From Symsagittifera roscoffensis (lineage: Eukaryota > Xenacoelomorpha > Acoela > Convolutidae), in contig NC_087064.1 in NCBI RefSeq assembly GCF_963678635.1, positions 25,710,189 to 25,774,188 on the forward strand: a DNA stretch of 64,000 nucleotides, read 5' to 3'. Every line of letters starts with the position of its first letter. Within the stretch, counting starts at the first letter, position 1. The notes beneath the pieces are model-generated. The model saw only the letters and a program-made list of their open reading frames with translations. It was not told the DNA's origin and searched no databases. This document shows, one piece after another, positions 1-8,951 of this stretch. A program made the position numbers and the translations under genes.

Positions 1-584
1 ATCAACAACGGAACAAAACTTACGAAAAGAAACAAAGCCGACAATCTTTGAGCAGACACCGAAAAATATTTAAAAAACTTTCCACTTCAACCAACAATGG
101 ACAACAATTGCACTTGCAATTAAAATGAAAATTGTTTACAACACAAAAAAAATCAGTGATGTGGCAATTAAGCCAAAAATCTTTGAGCTGACACCACTTG
201 AACCGAAAAAAGATTTTATGAAAACTTTTTCAAAAATCTTTCAAGTTCCGCTTGAATCTAGAATGAATAGCACTTGCACTGGCAACTAAAATAAAATTTG
301 CTTTCAGCAAAAAAAAATCAGTGAAATAGCGACAAAGCCGACCATTTTTGAGCAGACACCAACTGAACCGAAAAAAAAATTTTCATATTTTCAAAAATCT
401 TTCAAGTCCACTCTTGGAATTAGAATGAATAACATTTGCACTTGCACCTACAAGGAAAATTGTCTACAGCACAAGCAAAATACGTTGTGGCAATTCAGTC
501 GACAAAACCTGAGCAAACGAAAAACCAACAATTCATTTTGCTCGGAATATTTCTTTTCAATTTCCTTGATACTAAAAAAAACAA
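1..584. repeat. Imperfect tandem repeat, unit about 135-165 bp
   Basis: At least three diverged units follow one another. Each contains a block reading approximately AAAGCCGACAATCTTTGAGC followed by AGACACC (near 34, 168 and 333), then an A-rich stretch, then a block with GCACTTGCA and an AAAATTG-TTTACA-like segment. The units differ by substitutions and indels, so the array is old. No convincing ORF or known repeat family is visible. Confidence 0.6.
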
Positions 585-658
585 GATCCGGCCACGACTC
601 GAACCCCAAACCTTAGGGTACAAAGGCAACTTCTTTACTTCCAGGCCAAGGGGGAAGC
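585..658 (-). other. tRNA-like / SINE-head-like sequence
   Basis: On the minus strand this stretch contains GGTTCGAGTC, close to the Pol III B-box consensus GGTTCGANTCC, preceded by an anticodon-stem-like CCTT...AAGG hairpin and an A-box-like TTGGCCTGGAAGTAAAG. The acceptor stem does not pair, so it is not a functional tRNA gene. The sequence around its B box resembles the tRNA-like stretch at 5945-6012, suggesting a common tRNA-derived repeat family. Confidence 0.35.
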
Positions 659-814
659 AACCTAAAACATGGTAAGAGGAGGTAAGAACAGAAGTGAAAA
701 GAATATATTCAACTGATTTTGTTGAACTAGTTGTTAACCCGAAAAAAAGCGTAAAAAAGTCTATATTCCAGTTTGGTAACGCTTGCTTTTCGCAAACGTA
801 AAAAATATAAAAAA

Positions 815-1985
815 CTTTTTACGCATATAGATGATTGTGGTCGGAACTTTCTGAGCTACTTGCATAGCAACCGGTTATTCCCCTCATAGATAGTCTTCCC
901 CTTGTAGATGAACGGTTTTAAATTTATTATTTTCAAGGTTCTTCCATGCAAAATCACTCACTTCAAGTCTTAACATTCGATATTTTATTAGGGCCATATA
1001 TCCTTCATAACCAAAATAATATATTCAAGCTATTTTTGAATTCTTGCTGTTTCATATTGGCTTCAATATGATCATCAGAAAATAAACCGATGTAGCATCA
1101 CTTGACACCGACAAGCCTTTCGCTACGACACCAATACCTTCAACGAAACAAATTACTCCAAATTGAAAATGGTGAGTAAAACTTTGTATTCCGATATTTC
1201 AGTTTTTTTCACGCAAAATCAAGTACCAAAAAATATCGGATTGGTTGAGTGCTATATCAATTTAAAGCCCTTTCAGTCGTGATTCAAACAAAATTTAAAA
1301 AAATTGAAAACATTTTGACAGTGATGAGAAAAACTTGCATAGTTTTTGATTTTTGGTCTGGTTTCGAGCGATAAAGGTGAGCGAGCAGGTTTGCTTTGTT
1401 AATCATACGGAAACATTTACCGCAATTAATCATCGTAATGGGTAGGGTGATATGTCATATTACTGCACTTTCAGCCCTGAATCAAACTTTTTAAAACTTT
1501 CAAAAGTTATCCCAGTGTCGAGAAAAACCGGCTTCAATTTTTCGTCTAATTTCGAGCGAGTAAAGCAAGCGCGCAGGCTTATTATAGAAGGATAAACCAT
1601 GAAATTTAAGTTTAACTCCAGTAAAACTACTTTGAAGGTTTTGCAAAAAAAATAAAAAAAAACTTTTTAGGTATTCTTATGATTGTGGTAGGTACTTTCT
1701 GTGCTAATTGTACAGCAACCGGTTATTCCCCTCGTATACTAATGGTTTTTACATTTGTTTTTCTTGTGGCTTTTTCAAGCAAAACCACTCATTTCAAGAA
1801 TATTTTAACATTCGGTATGCTATTAGGGCCATCTATCCTCCATAACCAAAATAATCTTTTCGAATCAGTTTTAAATGTTTGCTGTTCCATATTAGCTAAA
1901 ATACGATCATCAGAAAATAAACCGATGCAGCATCAGTTGACACCACCAAGCCTTTCGCTATAACACCGATACCTTCGCAGGCATA
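815..1985. repeat. Pair of ~315 bp direct repeats, 847 bp apart
   Basis: 815-1143 and 1662-1977 are direct copies, roughly 80 percent identical by eye. Shared landmarks are GATTGTGGTNGGNACTTTCT, CAACCGGTTATTCCCCTC, CCATAACCAAAATAAT and ATCATCAGAAAATAAACCGATG. The spacer carries a second, weaker duplication (1240-1390 against 1430-1580; both contain TTTCAG, GAGAAAAAC and TTTCGAGCGA). The whole stretch is therefore a two-unit tandem duplication of about 850 bp. It carries no ORF with recognisable homology, and 1986-2259 shows nothing I can name. Confidence 0.65.
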
Positions 1986-2259
1986 CCAGTAACATTATGG
2001 CTTGCTTGTGTACGGTGTGGTACTAGTTTTTGAGTTTTGAATCAAGTTCTAATGTATCAGCGGAAAACATTCCGAATGCTATTTTTCAAAAAAAAATTCG
2101 ACACTATAACCAAAACTTTTTTATGATAATTAAATTTTGACTGTTCATGGACTATAAATGATCTATTGAAGTTTTGTCTGAGATCTTTAAATACTAGACA
2201 CCCGAATGTTTATCTTCAGACAATACTTACATTTACCGAAATTTAATTGCTTCATTTGT

Positions 2260-2598
2260 TTAATTCTTTGGTAATAATGTATTTGTATGTCTGAAGAAAT
2301 AAATTCTTTTCATGTGTCGAATCATTTCTCTACCAAGCAAGTTTTAGCGTTTCAAAGAAGAAGTAAAACAATATTTAGCTCACCTTTTAGCGGCTCTTTC
2401 GCGCTTCTTCTGGAAGTGGACGTCTGGGTTTCTGAGGCTGTGTCGGAGAAGGGCAGCAGCTGCAATACAACAAGCAGACCCTACCACTGCGGTCATCATC
2501 ACCAAGGAGACATCTTTTTTTGCATGTCCCGCCCACACCCGCGGGTTGAAGATCCATTGCCTGTTGCCTCTTCGAAGGATACCGTCTTTTGAAACCAT
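2260..2598 (-). CDS. NDUFA4/COXFA4-like small mitochondrial subunit, two exons
   Basis: Proposed CDS: complement(2260-2290, 2384-2598), 81 residues, the usual length of NDUFA4-family proteins. The first ATG is at 2598; upstream in-frame codons contain no ATG. Family hallmarks: GHAKKDVSL, then one hydrophobic membrane segment (MMTAVVGSACCIAAAALL), then LRHSLRNPDV, matching the AKK - membrane segment - LR...NPDV pattern of NDUFA4, a small inner-membrane subunit associated with cytochrome c oxidase (earlier assigned to complex I). The exon ends at AAAAG with a GTGAGC donor; a TTTCTTCAG acceptor at 2291-2299 leads to a short terminal exon ending in TAA. The tail after NPDV is short and basic instead of the usual W-N-K-L-G region, so this may be a divergent paralogue. 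The second exon is inference. Confidence 0.6.
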
Positions 2599-2639
2599 GC
2601 TTAATCTAGAAATATATCGATTGCGATCATTAGGCAATG

Positions 2640-3177
2640 ATTTGCGAGTGTTGAACGTGTCCTCTCCTATTCATCTCGTTCTTTTATCCTAGATGTTTCC
2701 TAGACTGAGGTCACAACTCATAGGTACCAGATATTTCAGCCGGTATTCCAATTCAGACTTTCTGGTATTTTTGAATAGACCATTGCTCTGCTTACGGTGG
2801 AAAATTGTCTTTTTGGTCCTCAGGTTGAACGAAGCTAAGAGGAAAACAATTCAATTGAGGAATGTACAAAATTGTGAAATGTATTGTGAGCAGCAACTTA
2901 ATCTATTCTTATATACACATGCAATGATTTCCGAATACGATGAGCCAAATTTTTATACATAGAAAGCTGAATTAATTCATGAAATTAGCTTGAGTCTCAA
3001 TAAGAAACTATTTAACATGATAGAAATTATTTAACATGATAGAAAATGTTTGTGGCGTGATAGAAAAACGCTTGTTGCAGGATAGAAAAACGCTTGTGGC
3101 ATATTGATATGGTTTGAGCCAACATCTTTGAATTGATATGATCAATAGATAACTGAAACATTGTCGTTTGCTGCCTC
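2640..3177. other. Intergenic stretch between two host genes
   Basis: AT-rich DNA between the NDUFA4-like gene and the 3' end of the claudin-like gene. Both genes are on the minus strand, so it should hold the claudin-like 3' UTR and the NDUFA4-like promoter. Apart from the small tandem repeat at 3010-3105 I see no feature. Confidence 0.5.
3010..3105. repeat. Short tandem repeat, ~20-29 bp unit
   Basis: Four to five imperfect units share the core GATAGAAA: two with ATTTAACATGATAGAAA followed by three variants of GATAGAAAAACGCTTGTGGC. It lies just beyond the stop codon of the claudin-like gene, probably in its 3' UTR. Confidence 0.7.
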
Positions 3178-6100
3178 TTAAACATTAACTTCAAACTGCA
3201 TTTCGATATTCTTTCGTATCTCATCCTTGGTCGGTTTGAACACCAGTATGAGAATGCCCAAAATGAAGTTCATTCCCATGCAGGCCAGACTGGTCCAGGC
3301 ACCGTACGCTGCTGGACCGACATCTCTGGGTGCGTTCCGGGGCAGTCCTTGGTGATTTCTAGCGTGGTGTGTCAGTCTCCATTTCACAACCCACTCCATA
3401 ACTGAGCATCCCACAGCATACATGACAACTAAACAAGCGCCAATAATTGATCAGTTGGGGCAAGATGACAACAGGCGGCAACTTTTAGAAACAGTCGCAA
3501 AATCTCTTTTTCAAAATTGAGACTAAAATGCTTCAAATAGTTCATTTCGAAACTGAGTCATCATGTTCCCAAAACCGTTATGCTTGAATATTATGGCTGT
3601 AACATCAAGACCATTTTGCAATATGGAATATTGGTGTATGGTTGCACTTCCAACACAAACCTGTTACCCCTTTTTATGATCCAAAAGAAAACTATTCGAT
3701 TGATTTTTTTCAAGAAAATATGAAAGCTTTCGAGACAAGTTTTTGAAGATGAAAAATTTTTAACAGTCCACAAGCTGCGTGAGATTTTTGTATTTGATAT
3801 ACCAATGTATATGATCAGAATGTCAACTATTATTATTCCCAAACTTCAATTAATAAAACGGGCAGTGCTTTGCAAGCCAGATAGGTTCGTTAACTGTACC
3901 CTCGCTGTTTCGGGTGCTTCAAAATAAATTCTTTCTTCTTGTTCATTTCATTCACAGTCAAGAGTATAGTCTAACGAGATTGCTTTTCTGATTACTTCAT
4001 TCTGCTAGATCTTAAATGATAAACTTTGTAAGCTGTTCTGTCGATAATTTTTCTTTTAAAATATACCAAGGCTACATTATCAAGTATAGCAAAAAGTGAT
4101 CCAGCAATTAAATTTCAGGTATATTAAATCTCCCGGGTATTACTATGATAGAGTGGTCCGTTGAAAATAAACAGATCCCTTGATAATTAGAAACCTGGAA
4201 TTCTCAAATCACTTAGCAATTACGAGTTCGCCATTCAGGAAGATGTTGCAGTATATTTTCGAACAAATTTTATGTTTCGTTATTTCGTAAAAATTCAAAC
4301 AAAATCGTCGCCAAAATTGAGTTCTGATGCCAAATAAGTTAACCTCAACTGGTTGTTTGATAAATCGTAAAATAAGTTGAAGCGAGCATATTTATTGAAA
4401 TAATAATAAATATACTATATCATACAATATAAATAAATTAGTAATTACAATTCTGACTCGACATATTTTGCGAGACTTTTGAAATGAAAAATTTATACAC
4501 AAATTAGTTTATTATTACACGCGAAACGCATTCCGGACCTCTCTATCATAGTTGCTTTTTCGATGGACCACTCTATCATAGTAGTACCTCCGACTAATAT
4601 ATCACCGGTCCGCCAAAAACAAATTTCTTCGAAATATATTTTAAGATTTCTGGGTTTCGTATCTTCCATTACCATTACAAGCTATGCGCTCTGGGCAACT
4701 ATTAATATCATTCAAATTTAACAATTACAATCGTCATACCAGGAATTTAATGTTTCCGTGAACAAACGGTGTATTAAGAAACTGATAAAAAAAGTGAATT
4801 TCGAAAAGTATGAGCTTACAAGTGATTGCCGCCAGAGTGACAGGCACTCCAGGATAGTAGTCGACCTTTGCAATACAGAGAGCAATCCCCAGTACGAACA
4901 CGAACAAGATGATATTGAAGAACATTCCGAAGATGAAGAAGGAAGCGGCTGCTTTTGTTGGTGCATGCACAAGTTCTGCTTCCTCCTCCCAGCGCTCATC
5001 CCCTGAAGTCAGAGTTAAGCGAGATATTTAACCACAGAGGCGAAGCTGCGTTTCACAAACAATAGCGAGAACAAGACAAAAATCAGTTCTCTAAAGTGTA
5101 ATAAGAAAAGTAGAATTAAGCCTCGAATTATAAAATTGGCAAGGTCTCGGATTCGATCTGCGACCTATAGACTATGAGCCTCGCGCACTAAACACTCCGC
5201 CACGGACGCTTAATTAATTACAAGCATTAGCCTCAAATAAAGCAGAGAACAGATGCTATGAAATTTCCAATGCTAGCGATCGTGATTATAGCAAAAGTGC
5301 CACCAAATAATGAACACTTTGCCACCAAACAATGAACTTTTATTTGCGCGTTAGGTTAGACAAAAAAAGGTTCGCACTAAAACAATAACGCTCGCAAGCT
5401 CGTTCGTGTAAATATCAGTGCAAACTAGCAGACAGGAAAAGCTTCAACAAATCACAATAAAACCTTCAAAATGTTGTCTCGAGTCATGTTCTCATTGCGG
5501 AAAACACGCGCAGAAACACAATCGACGATAATTAATTTAAAAAATTAACAAGCGTCAACTCAGCCGACGAAACTTAAACAATTTCCCGTAGAACCCAAAA
5601 TATTATTGTTGTCATGAACTATAAATTTTATTTCTAAGAATTTTAGCATTTTGTATTATCCACAATGAAGCATAAAACCCCAAATTAGGTCACTAAGCCG
5701 ATTAAATATAAGCCGAAATGATTTAAGCCGAACATATTTTTAAAGCTAAAAAAAACAACAGCAAAATATATGATGTCAAAGGCTAGTAAAAAAAATTGCA
5801 GGAGTAATTCAAAAAGCTAAAAGCAACTACATTGAAAACTGCGTACAAAAAATCAATTCTATATGTGGCAACTAATCCTACAAAAAATAGGTCGATATAT
5901 TTTAGGAAAGAAATATTTCCAACTTAAGAAAGTATGAAGTTTATGATCAAATTCGAACCCACGACCTTGGGTAATCTTCACCCAGGCGTAACTTCTCCTC
6001 ATGGCAAGTGCGGGACACAAATGAAAAACTATTCCTTATGTCAAAACAATCAACGCGTTTTGCCATTCCTTAAAAAAAGTCAGACTAACAATATCTCCGG

Positions 6101-6297
6101 CATTGGCTGCTTTCTTCTTCACCAGCACCTGTGTTGTGGAAATCCGTGCATGCTTTCCAGAGGCCATACCTAGGCGTTCCATTTTCGTTAGGGTACGTCA
6201 CCCAGTTGGGAACGAAATGAAGCACTACCGTGCCGGCGAAAGCGAGGGCCGATAAAGCTGCAACCATGAAATAGAACACTTGGAGACGCTGCTGCAT
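3178..6297 (-). CDS. Claudin-like four-transmembrane protein, three exons
   Basis: Proposed CDS: complement(3178-3428, 4820-5002, 6123-6297), about 202 residues. Exon 1 starts at the ATG at 6297 and encodes TM1 (FYFMVAALSALAFAG...) and an extracellular W...GLWKAC motif, the W-GLW-C signature of the PMP22/claudin superfamily. Exon 2 begins DERWEEEAEL and encodes TM2 and a short loop to VPVTLAA. Exon 3 completes TM3 (VMYAVGCSVMEWVV) and encodes TM4 (LACMGMNFILGILILVF) and a charged tail. Phases agree: TTCAG acceptor at 5003-5007, donor GTAAGC at 4819, TTTAG acceptor at 3429. The exon 1 donor is ambiguous between 6128 and 6122; both keep the frame. The second cysteine of the extracellular loop is not obvious, so nematode Clc-like or other PMP22-family membership is equally possible. 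Members act in the plasma membrane, often at junctions. Confidence 0.72.
3429..4819 (-). other. Intron 2 of the claudin-like gene
   Basis: Intron of 1391 bp, from GTAAGC at 4819 to TTTAG at 3429. It is AT-rich and carries the MITE-like element at 4137-4587. I see no other ORF with homology in it. Confidence 0.6.
4137..4587. mobile_element. MITE-like element with 23 bp terminal inverted repeats
   Basis: The left end (4137-4159) and the inverted right end (4565-4587) match at 22 of 23 positions: GTAYTACTATGATAGAGTGGTCC. Inside the right end a second, degenerate copy of the motif follows as a tandem (CTATGATAGAGAGGTCC, around 4541-4560). Size 451 bp, no coding capacity, no clear target-site duplication. 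Solitary copies of the same end lie at 7232-7254 (plus) and 26382-26405 (minus), so it is a dispersed family. The transposase family is not identifiable from these ends. Confidence 0.6.
5139..5211 (-). other. tRNA(Met)-like sequence / SINE head
   Basis: The minus strand has a good Pol III A box (GTGGCGGAGTGTTTAGTGCG), an anticodon region CTCATAGTC resembling elongator tRNA-Met (CAT anticodon), and a B box (AGATCGAATCC). The order and spacing are tRNA-like, about 73 nt in all. Acceptor and T stems pair imperfectly, so I read it as a tRNA pseudogene or the head of a tRNA-derived SINE rather than a working tRNA gene. Confidence 0.5.
5945..6012 (-). other. tRNA-like sequence (SINE-like)
   Basis: On the minus strand there is a perfect anticodon-stem-like hairpin TGGGT...ACCCA with a 7-nt loop, followed by GTGGGTTCGAAT, a near-consensus B box. 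The loop lacks the universal U33 and the acceptor stem is absent, so it is not a functional tRNA. It resembles 585-658. Confidence 0.4.
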
Positions 6298-6706
6298 TCT
6301 GATAAATTATTTGAAAATAGCTTCAACAACTTTAATCTAAAATACGAAAACAGTAAAGTCAAGATACGGTGAGAAGTATTTCTCGATCGCAAGATTCGAG
6401 AAAATATAACCGAGCTTTGTGAATAACACCGAAGCGTCTGCTTCTCAAAACTTGTAAGTTGTGATTCAACATTTTACAAAGCTTACAAAGTCGAGCGAAG
6501 TTTCGCACCAGCTGCGCTGCAAGATCAGAATACTAAACAACAAACAAAAATGACAAAAATGGTGCCACGTCAAAAGGATTTGTAAACTTCTAACCCAGCG
6601 GCTATCTTAGCCTAAAATCCTAATCAACACAGTTCGGCTTCGGATCATCTCGAAAGGTAATAGATTCAACCAATATGTTTCAGCGTCTTTATCAGAATTA
6701 TTTCTC
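6298..6706. other. Upstream region of the claudin-like gene
   Basis: AT-rich sequence upstream of the claudin-like start codon and therefore likely to hold its 5' UTR and promoter. I find no convincing TATA/Inr arrangement, ORF or repeat to report. Confidence 0.4.
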
Positions 6707-7045
6707 TTAACAACAACCATACAGGAATTTATGTAGCATGACGACATTATCAGCACTCCTGTCTTTGGTGTAGGCATGGTATGTCCGACTGATGCATCTG
6801 TAACCTATTCGCTCGAGAACTAAAAGTGAGTGCCTTTTCTTACATACTGACAGAAGAGTAATCGGGTGGTAGCTGCCTGGATGCAGCGCGTCTTTGCCAT
6901 GTTTTAAAGTAGGGATTACGTGTCCGTGCACTAGAGCGGGATCTTTTTGCTGAATCAACCGTTTGATTTGCTGCGCTACGCGGGCGAGTTGTCTAATGCT
7001 TGAATATCCTCTGCTGTGGTGCCCTCTGGTCCAGCTCCCCTTTCC
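6707..7045 (-). pseudogene. LINE reverse transcriptase fragment
   Basis: Read on the minus strand this fragment spans the RT fingers: an AGPEGTTAE-like stretch (A-G-P-D-G motif) near 7040, then LKHGKDALHPGSYHPITLL (the K-x-G-K-D..YRPI-LL block) and a degenerate S-A-D...LHKF segment. This order is typical of jockey/CR1-like non-LTR retrotransposon ORF2. It is a few hundred bases long, with stops and without the catalytic YADD, so it is a dead fragment. Confidence 0.65.
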
Positions 7046-7231
7046 TTTCTTAGCTGTGCCTTGTTTCTAGCGACTGTTTACAGTGATAGCAGGTATAGAC
7101 AAAGTGTCTGCTGAGAAGTTCAGGCAGTGTCCATCCTTGTTGAAGCAATCTCTGTAGAAATTGTTCCTCTGCTTGGTACGGAATTTTGGTGTCAAATTTA
7201 CGTGGCTTCATCATGAAGGCTTCAGAGCAAG

Positions 7232-7254
7232 GTACTATTATGATAGAGTGGTCC
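7232..7254 (+). repeat. Solitary end of the 4137-4587 MITE family
   Basis: GTACTATTATGATAGAGTGGTCC matches the terminal repeat of the MITE-like element in the claudin intron. The homology continues for about 90 bp, including the internal tandem copy. No matching inverted partner is found nearby. Confidence 0.6.
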
Positions 7255-7324
7255 CTCGAAAAAGCAACTATGATATACAGGTCCCGCATGATTTTCGCAT
7301 GCTACAATTTTAAAACTAAATTGT

Positions 7325-7460
7325 GTATAGTCAAGTCAAGTCAAGTTTTTTATGACCATTAGGCAGTGCCTATTGTGGTCATTTCAAATGTTTTTCCCAT
7401 CTCCGTTCGAATTCGTACATGTCAATTCCAATCGCTTTCCAATGTTTGTCCAGTTTCTAC
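7325..7460 (-). mobile_element. LINE 3' end with (TTGAC)n tail
   Basis: On the minus strand the sequence encodes a degenerate ORF2 C-terminus (L-D-K-H-W ... YEFERRWEKHLK, stop), then a short 3' UTR with GGCACTGCCTAATGGTCATA, then AAAAAACTTGACTTGACTTGAC. Microsatellite-like (TTGAC)n tails are typical of CR1/jockey-related LINEs. It may belong to the RT fragment at 6707-7045, but the order along the strand shows the two have been rearranged. Confidence 0.6.
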
Positions 7461-7663
7461 TTGAATTCGTCGATAAAAGTTAATTTCAAAAATCGTGCGG
7501 AATATAATGATTCGGGAACTTTCTTTTCAAAAAAAGTGCACTCACTGGTGTTTATATCAAGAAATCTCCACGCTTCAACAAATTTTACGGTTAAAAAAGC
7601 ATATCTGGTTTAACTTATTTGTCATCAAAAATCAATTTTGACGTTTTTTTTTGCATTTTCCAC

Positions 7664-8532
7664 TGTAACAGTCGCCTACTTCGGTCACATATGAGGTTAA
7701 AGAAAAATAGGCCCTATAACCATTGGCTCAAGAGTCAGGGACACTATCTCTTGTGTTTTTCTACCTCGAACGGTCGGAGCCAATTCGGTTCACTTGCGAC
7801 ATGAGACTAAAAACCCGTTACAGCTTAAAAGCCACTACCAAAATATCCCCCCACTCTAGAAAATGAGAAGGTCCCAATACTCAGGTCTCAAAATACCCAA
7901 AATACGCGAACGCCGTTAAAAACAGGGTCGGAACAATCCTTACGGTTACTTTTTGTTAGACAGTGGAACTTTGATCCATTTCAGATGGATCAACCTAAAA
8001 CTCTCCTTACCTCAACATAACAATTATAAAACACACTCAAGAAAATTAAATTGAGTACTCACATACTAGCACACTCGAGAATTAGAGGTAAATAAATTAG
8101 TTAGCAACTTGAGAATAATTGGGGAATTCAGTTTGGTTCAATAAGTTCTAATCGAACAACTTTTATCTCAAGAATGGAGTTTTGGTTCTGGACCATTGGG
8201 ACACCTCGGTTGTCCACCTTTCCACCGAAGGTTCACTCTGCTCCAACTGAATTTCGAACTTCTTTGTTTTCTGTATCAAGATAGGACAGCTCTACTCTCG
8301 TAGTATTTAGATGTCGGAAATTGCGAAAAGCAATTTCTAACTGTTTAAATTGACCACTTTCCCGCGATTGTTAATCGGTTGTTCTGATCTTGTCTTTTTG
8401 AGATTTTCAGTTTTCGCGAGAAAGTTGAGCATGACAGGCTCAATTCGAGTTTTTGAAAAACTAAATTTCATCCCAAAATTACGTAGTTCGTATTTCTCAA
8501 GGTCAAACTTCCAAATATGACCGACTGGCACA
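7664..8532 (-). repeat. 3' LTR of copy A
   Basis: 869 bp, nearly the same as the repeat at 25359-26226 (by eye about 95 percent identity, mostly substitutions). On the element strand it starts TGTGCCAGTCGG and ends CGACTGTTACA, so the ends form the standard TG...CA with a short inverted repeat (TGTnnCAGTC/GACTGnnACA). A possible promoter element GATAAAAG lies on the element strand near 8160-8170. Confidence 0.92.
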
Positions 8533-8549
8533 TACTCCCCGGACACAAG
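8533..8549 (-). promoter_or_regulatory. Purine-rich tract before the 3' LTR (candidate PPT)
   Basis: On the element strand the last internal bases are TTGTGTCCGGGGAGTA, directly followed by the TGTGCC start of the LTR. The position is that of the plus-strand primer (PPT), although the purine run is short. The core TGTCCGGGGAGT (8534-8545) recurs at 18588-18599 and 20906-20917. Confidence 0.5.
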
Positions 8550-8951
8550 ATCGATGTCCCCATCGCGTGTTGCCGTCTGCCAGTGATTCCCCAGAACTCT
8601 GAGTGTAGCTCAAGATACAGTGCCAGTAGTCATTTACAGAGGTTTGCAGCAGACTTAAGTTTATCTACACCCCAAAATTCACAACCATATAAAATTGTCA
8701 CACTGTCGCTGAACAGCAATCAAAATTTTCATAAACCTGCTCCTTAAATATCCCCTTTTGACACTTACGATTAAAATTTCTTTTGTCCTATCTAATCAGG
8801 AAATTGTCATATATAATAATTATAGCATATTAGTAACAATACTTTGTTTAGTTAAAATTTCTTTTTTGTGACCTCGGATTTCATCCGAGTTCACACTCGA
8901 GCCCCTTCCTTTCCCTCTCAAGACTCAAGAAACCCACATTGAGCTCCCTGC
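8550..8951 (-). other. 3' untranslated part of copy A
   Basis: No ORF. AT-rich, between the last coding block and the 3' LTR. A perfect 6-bp hairpin CTCGGA-TTTCA-TCCGAG lies at 8873-8889. Nothing else recognised. Confidence 0.5.

Larger units (their letters stand above)
5003..6122 (-). other. Intron 1 of the claudin-like gene
   Basis: Intron of about 1.1 kb between exon 1 and exon 2, containing two antisense-to-plus tRNA-like stretches (5139-5211 and 5945-6012). The remainder is AT-rich with no recognisable ORF. Confidence 0.55.

Noticed and set aside
5139-5211. Functional tRNA-Met gene
   Set aside because: Boxes are good but acceptor and T stems pair poorly and there is no Pol III T-run terminator at the expected place.
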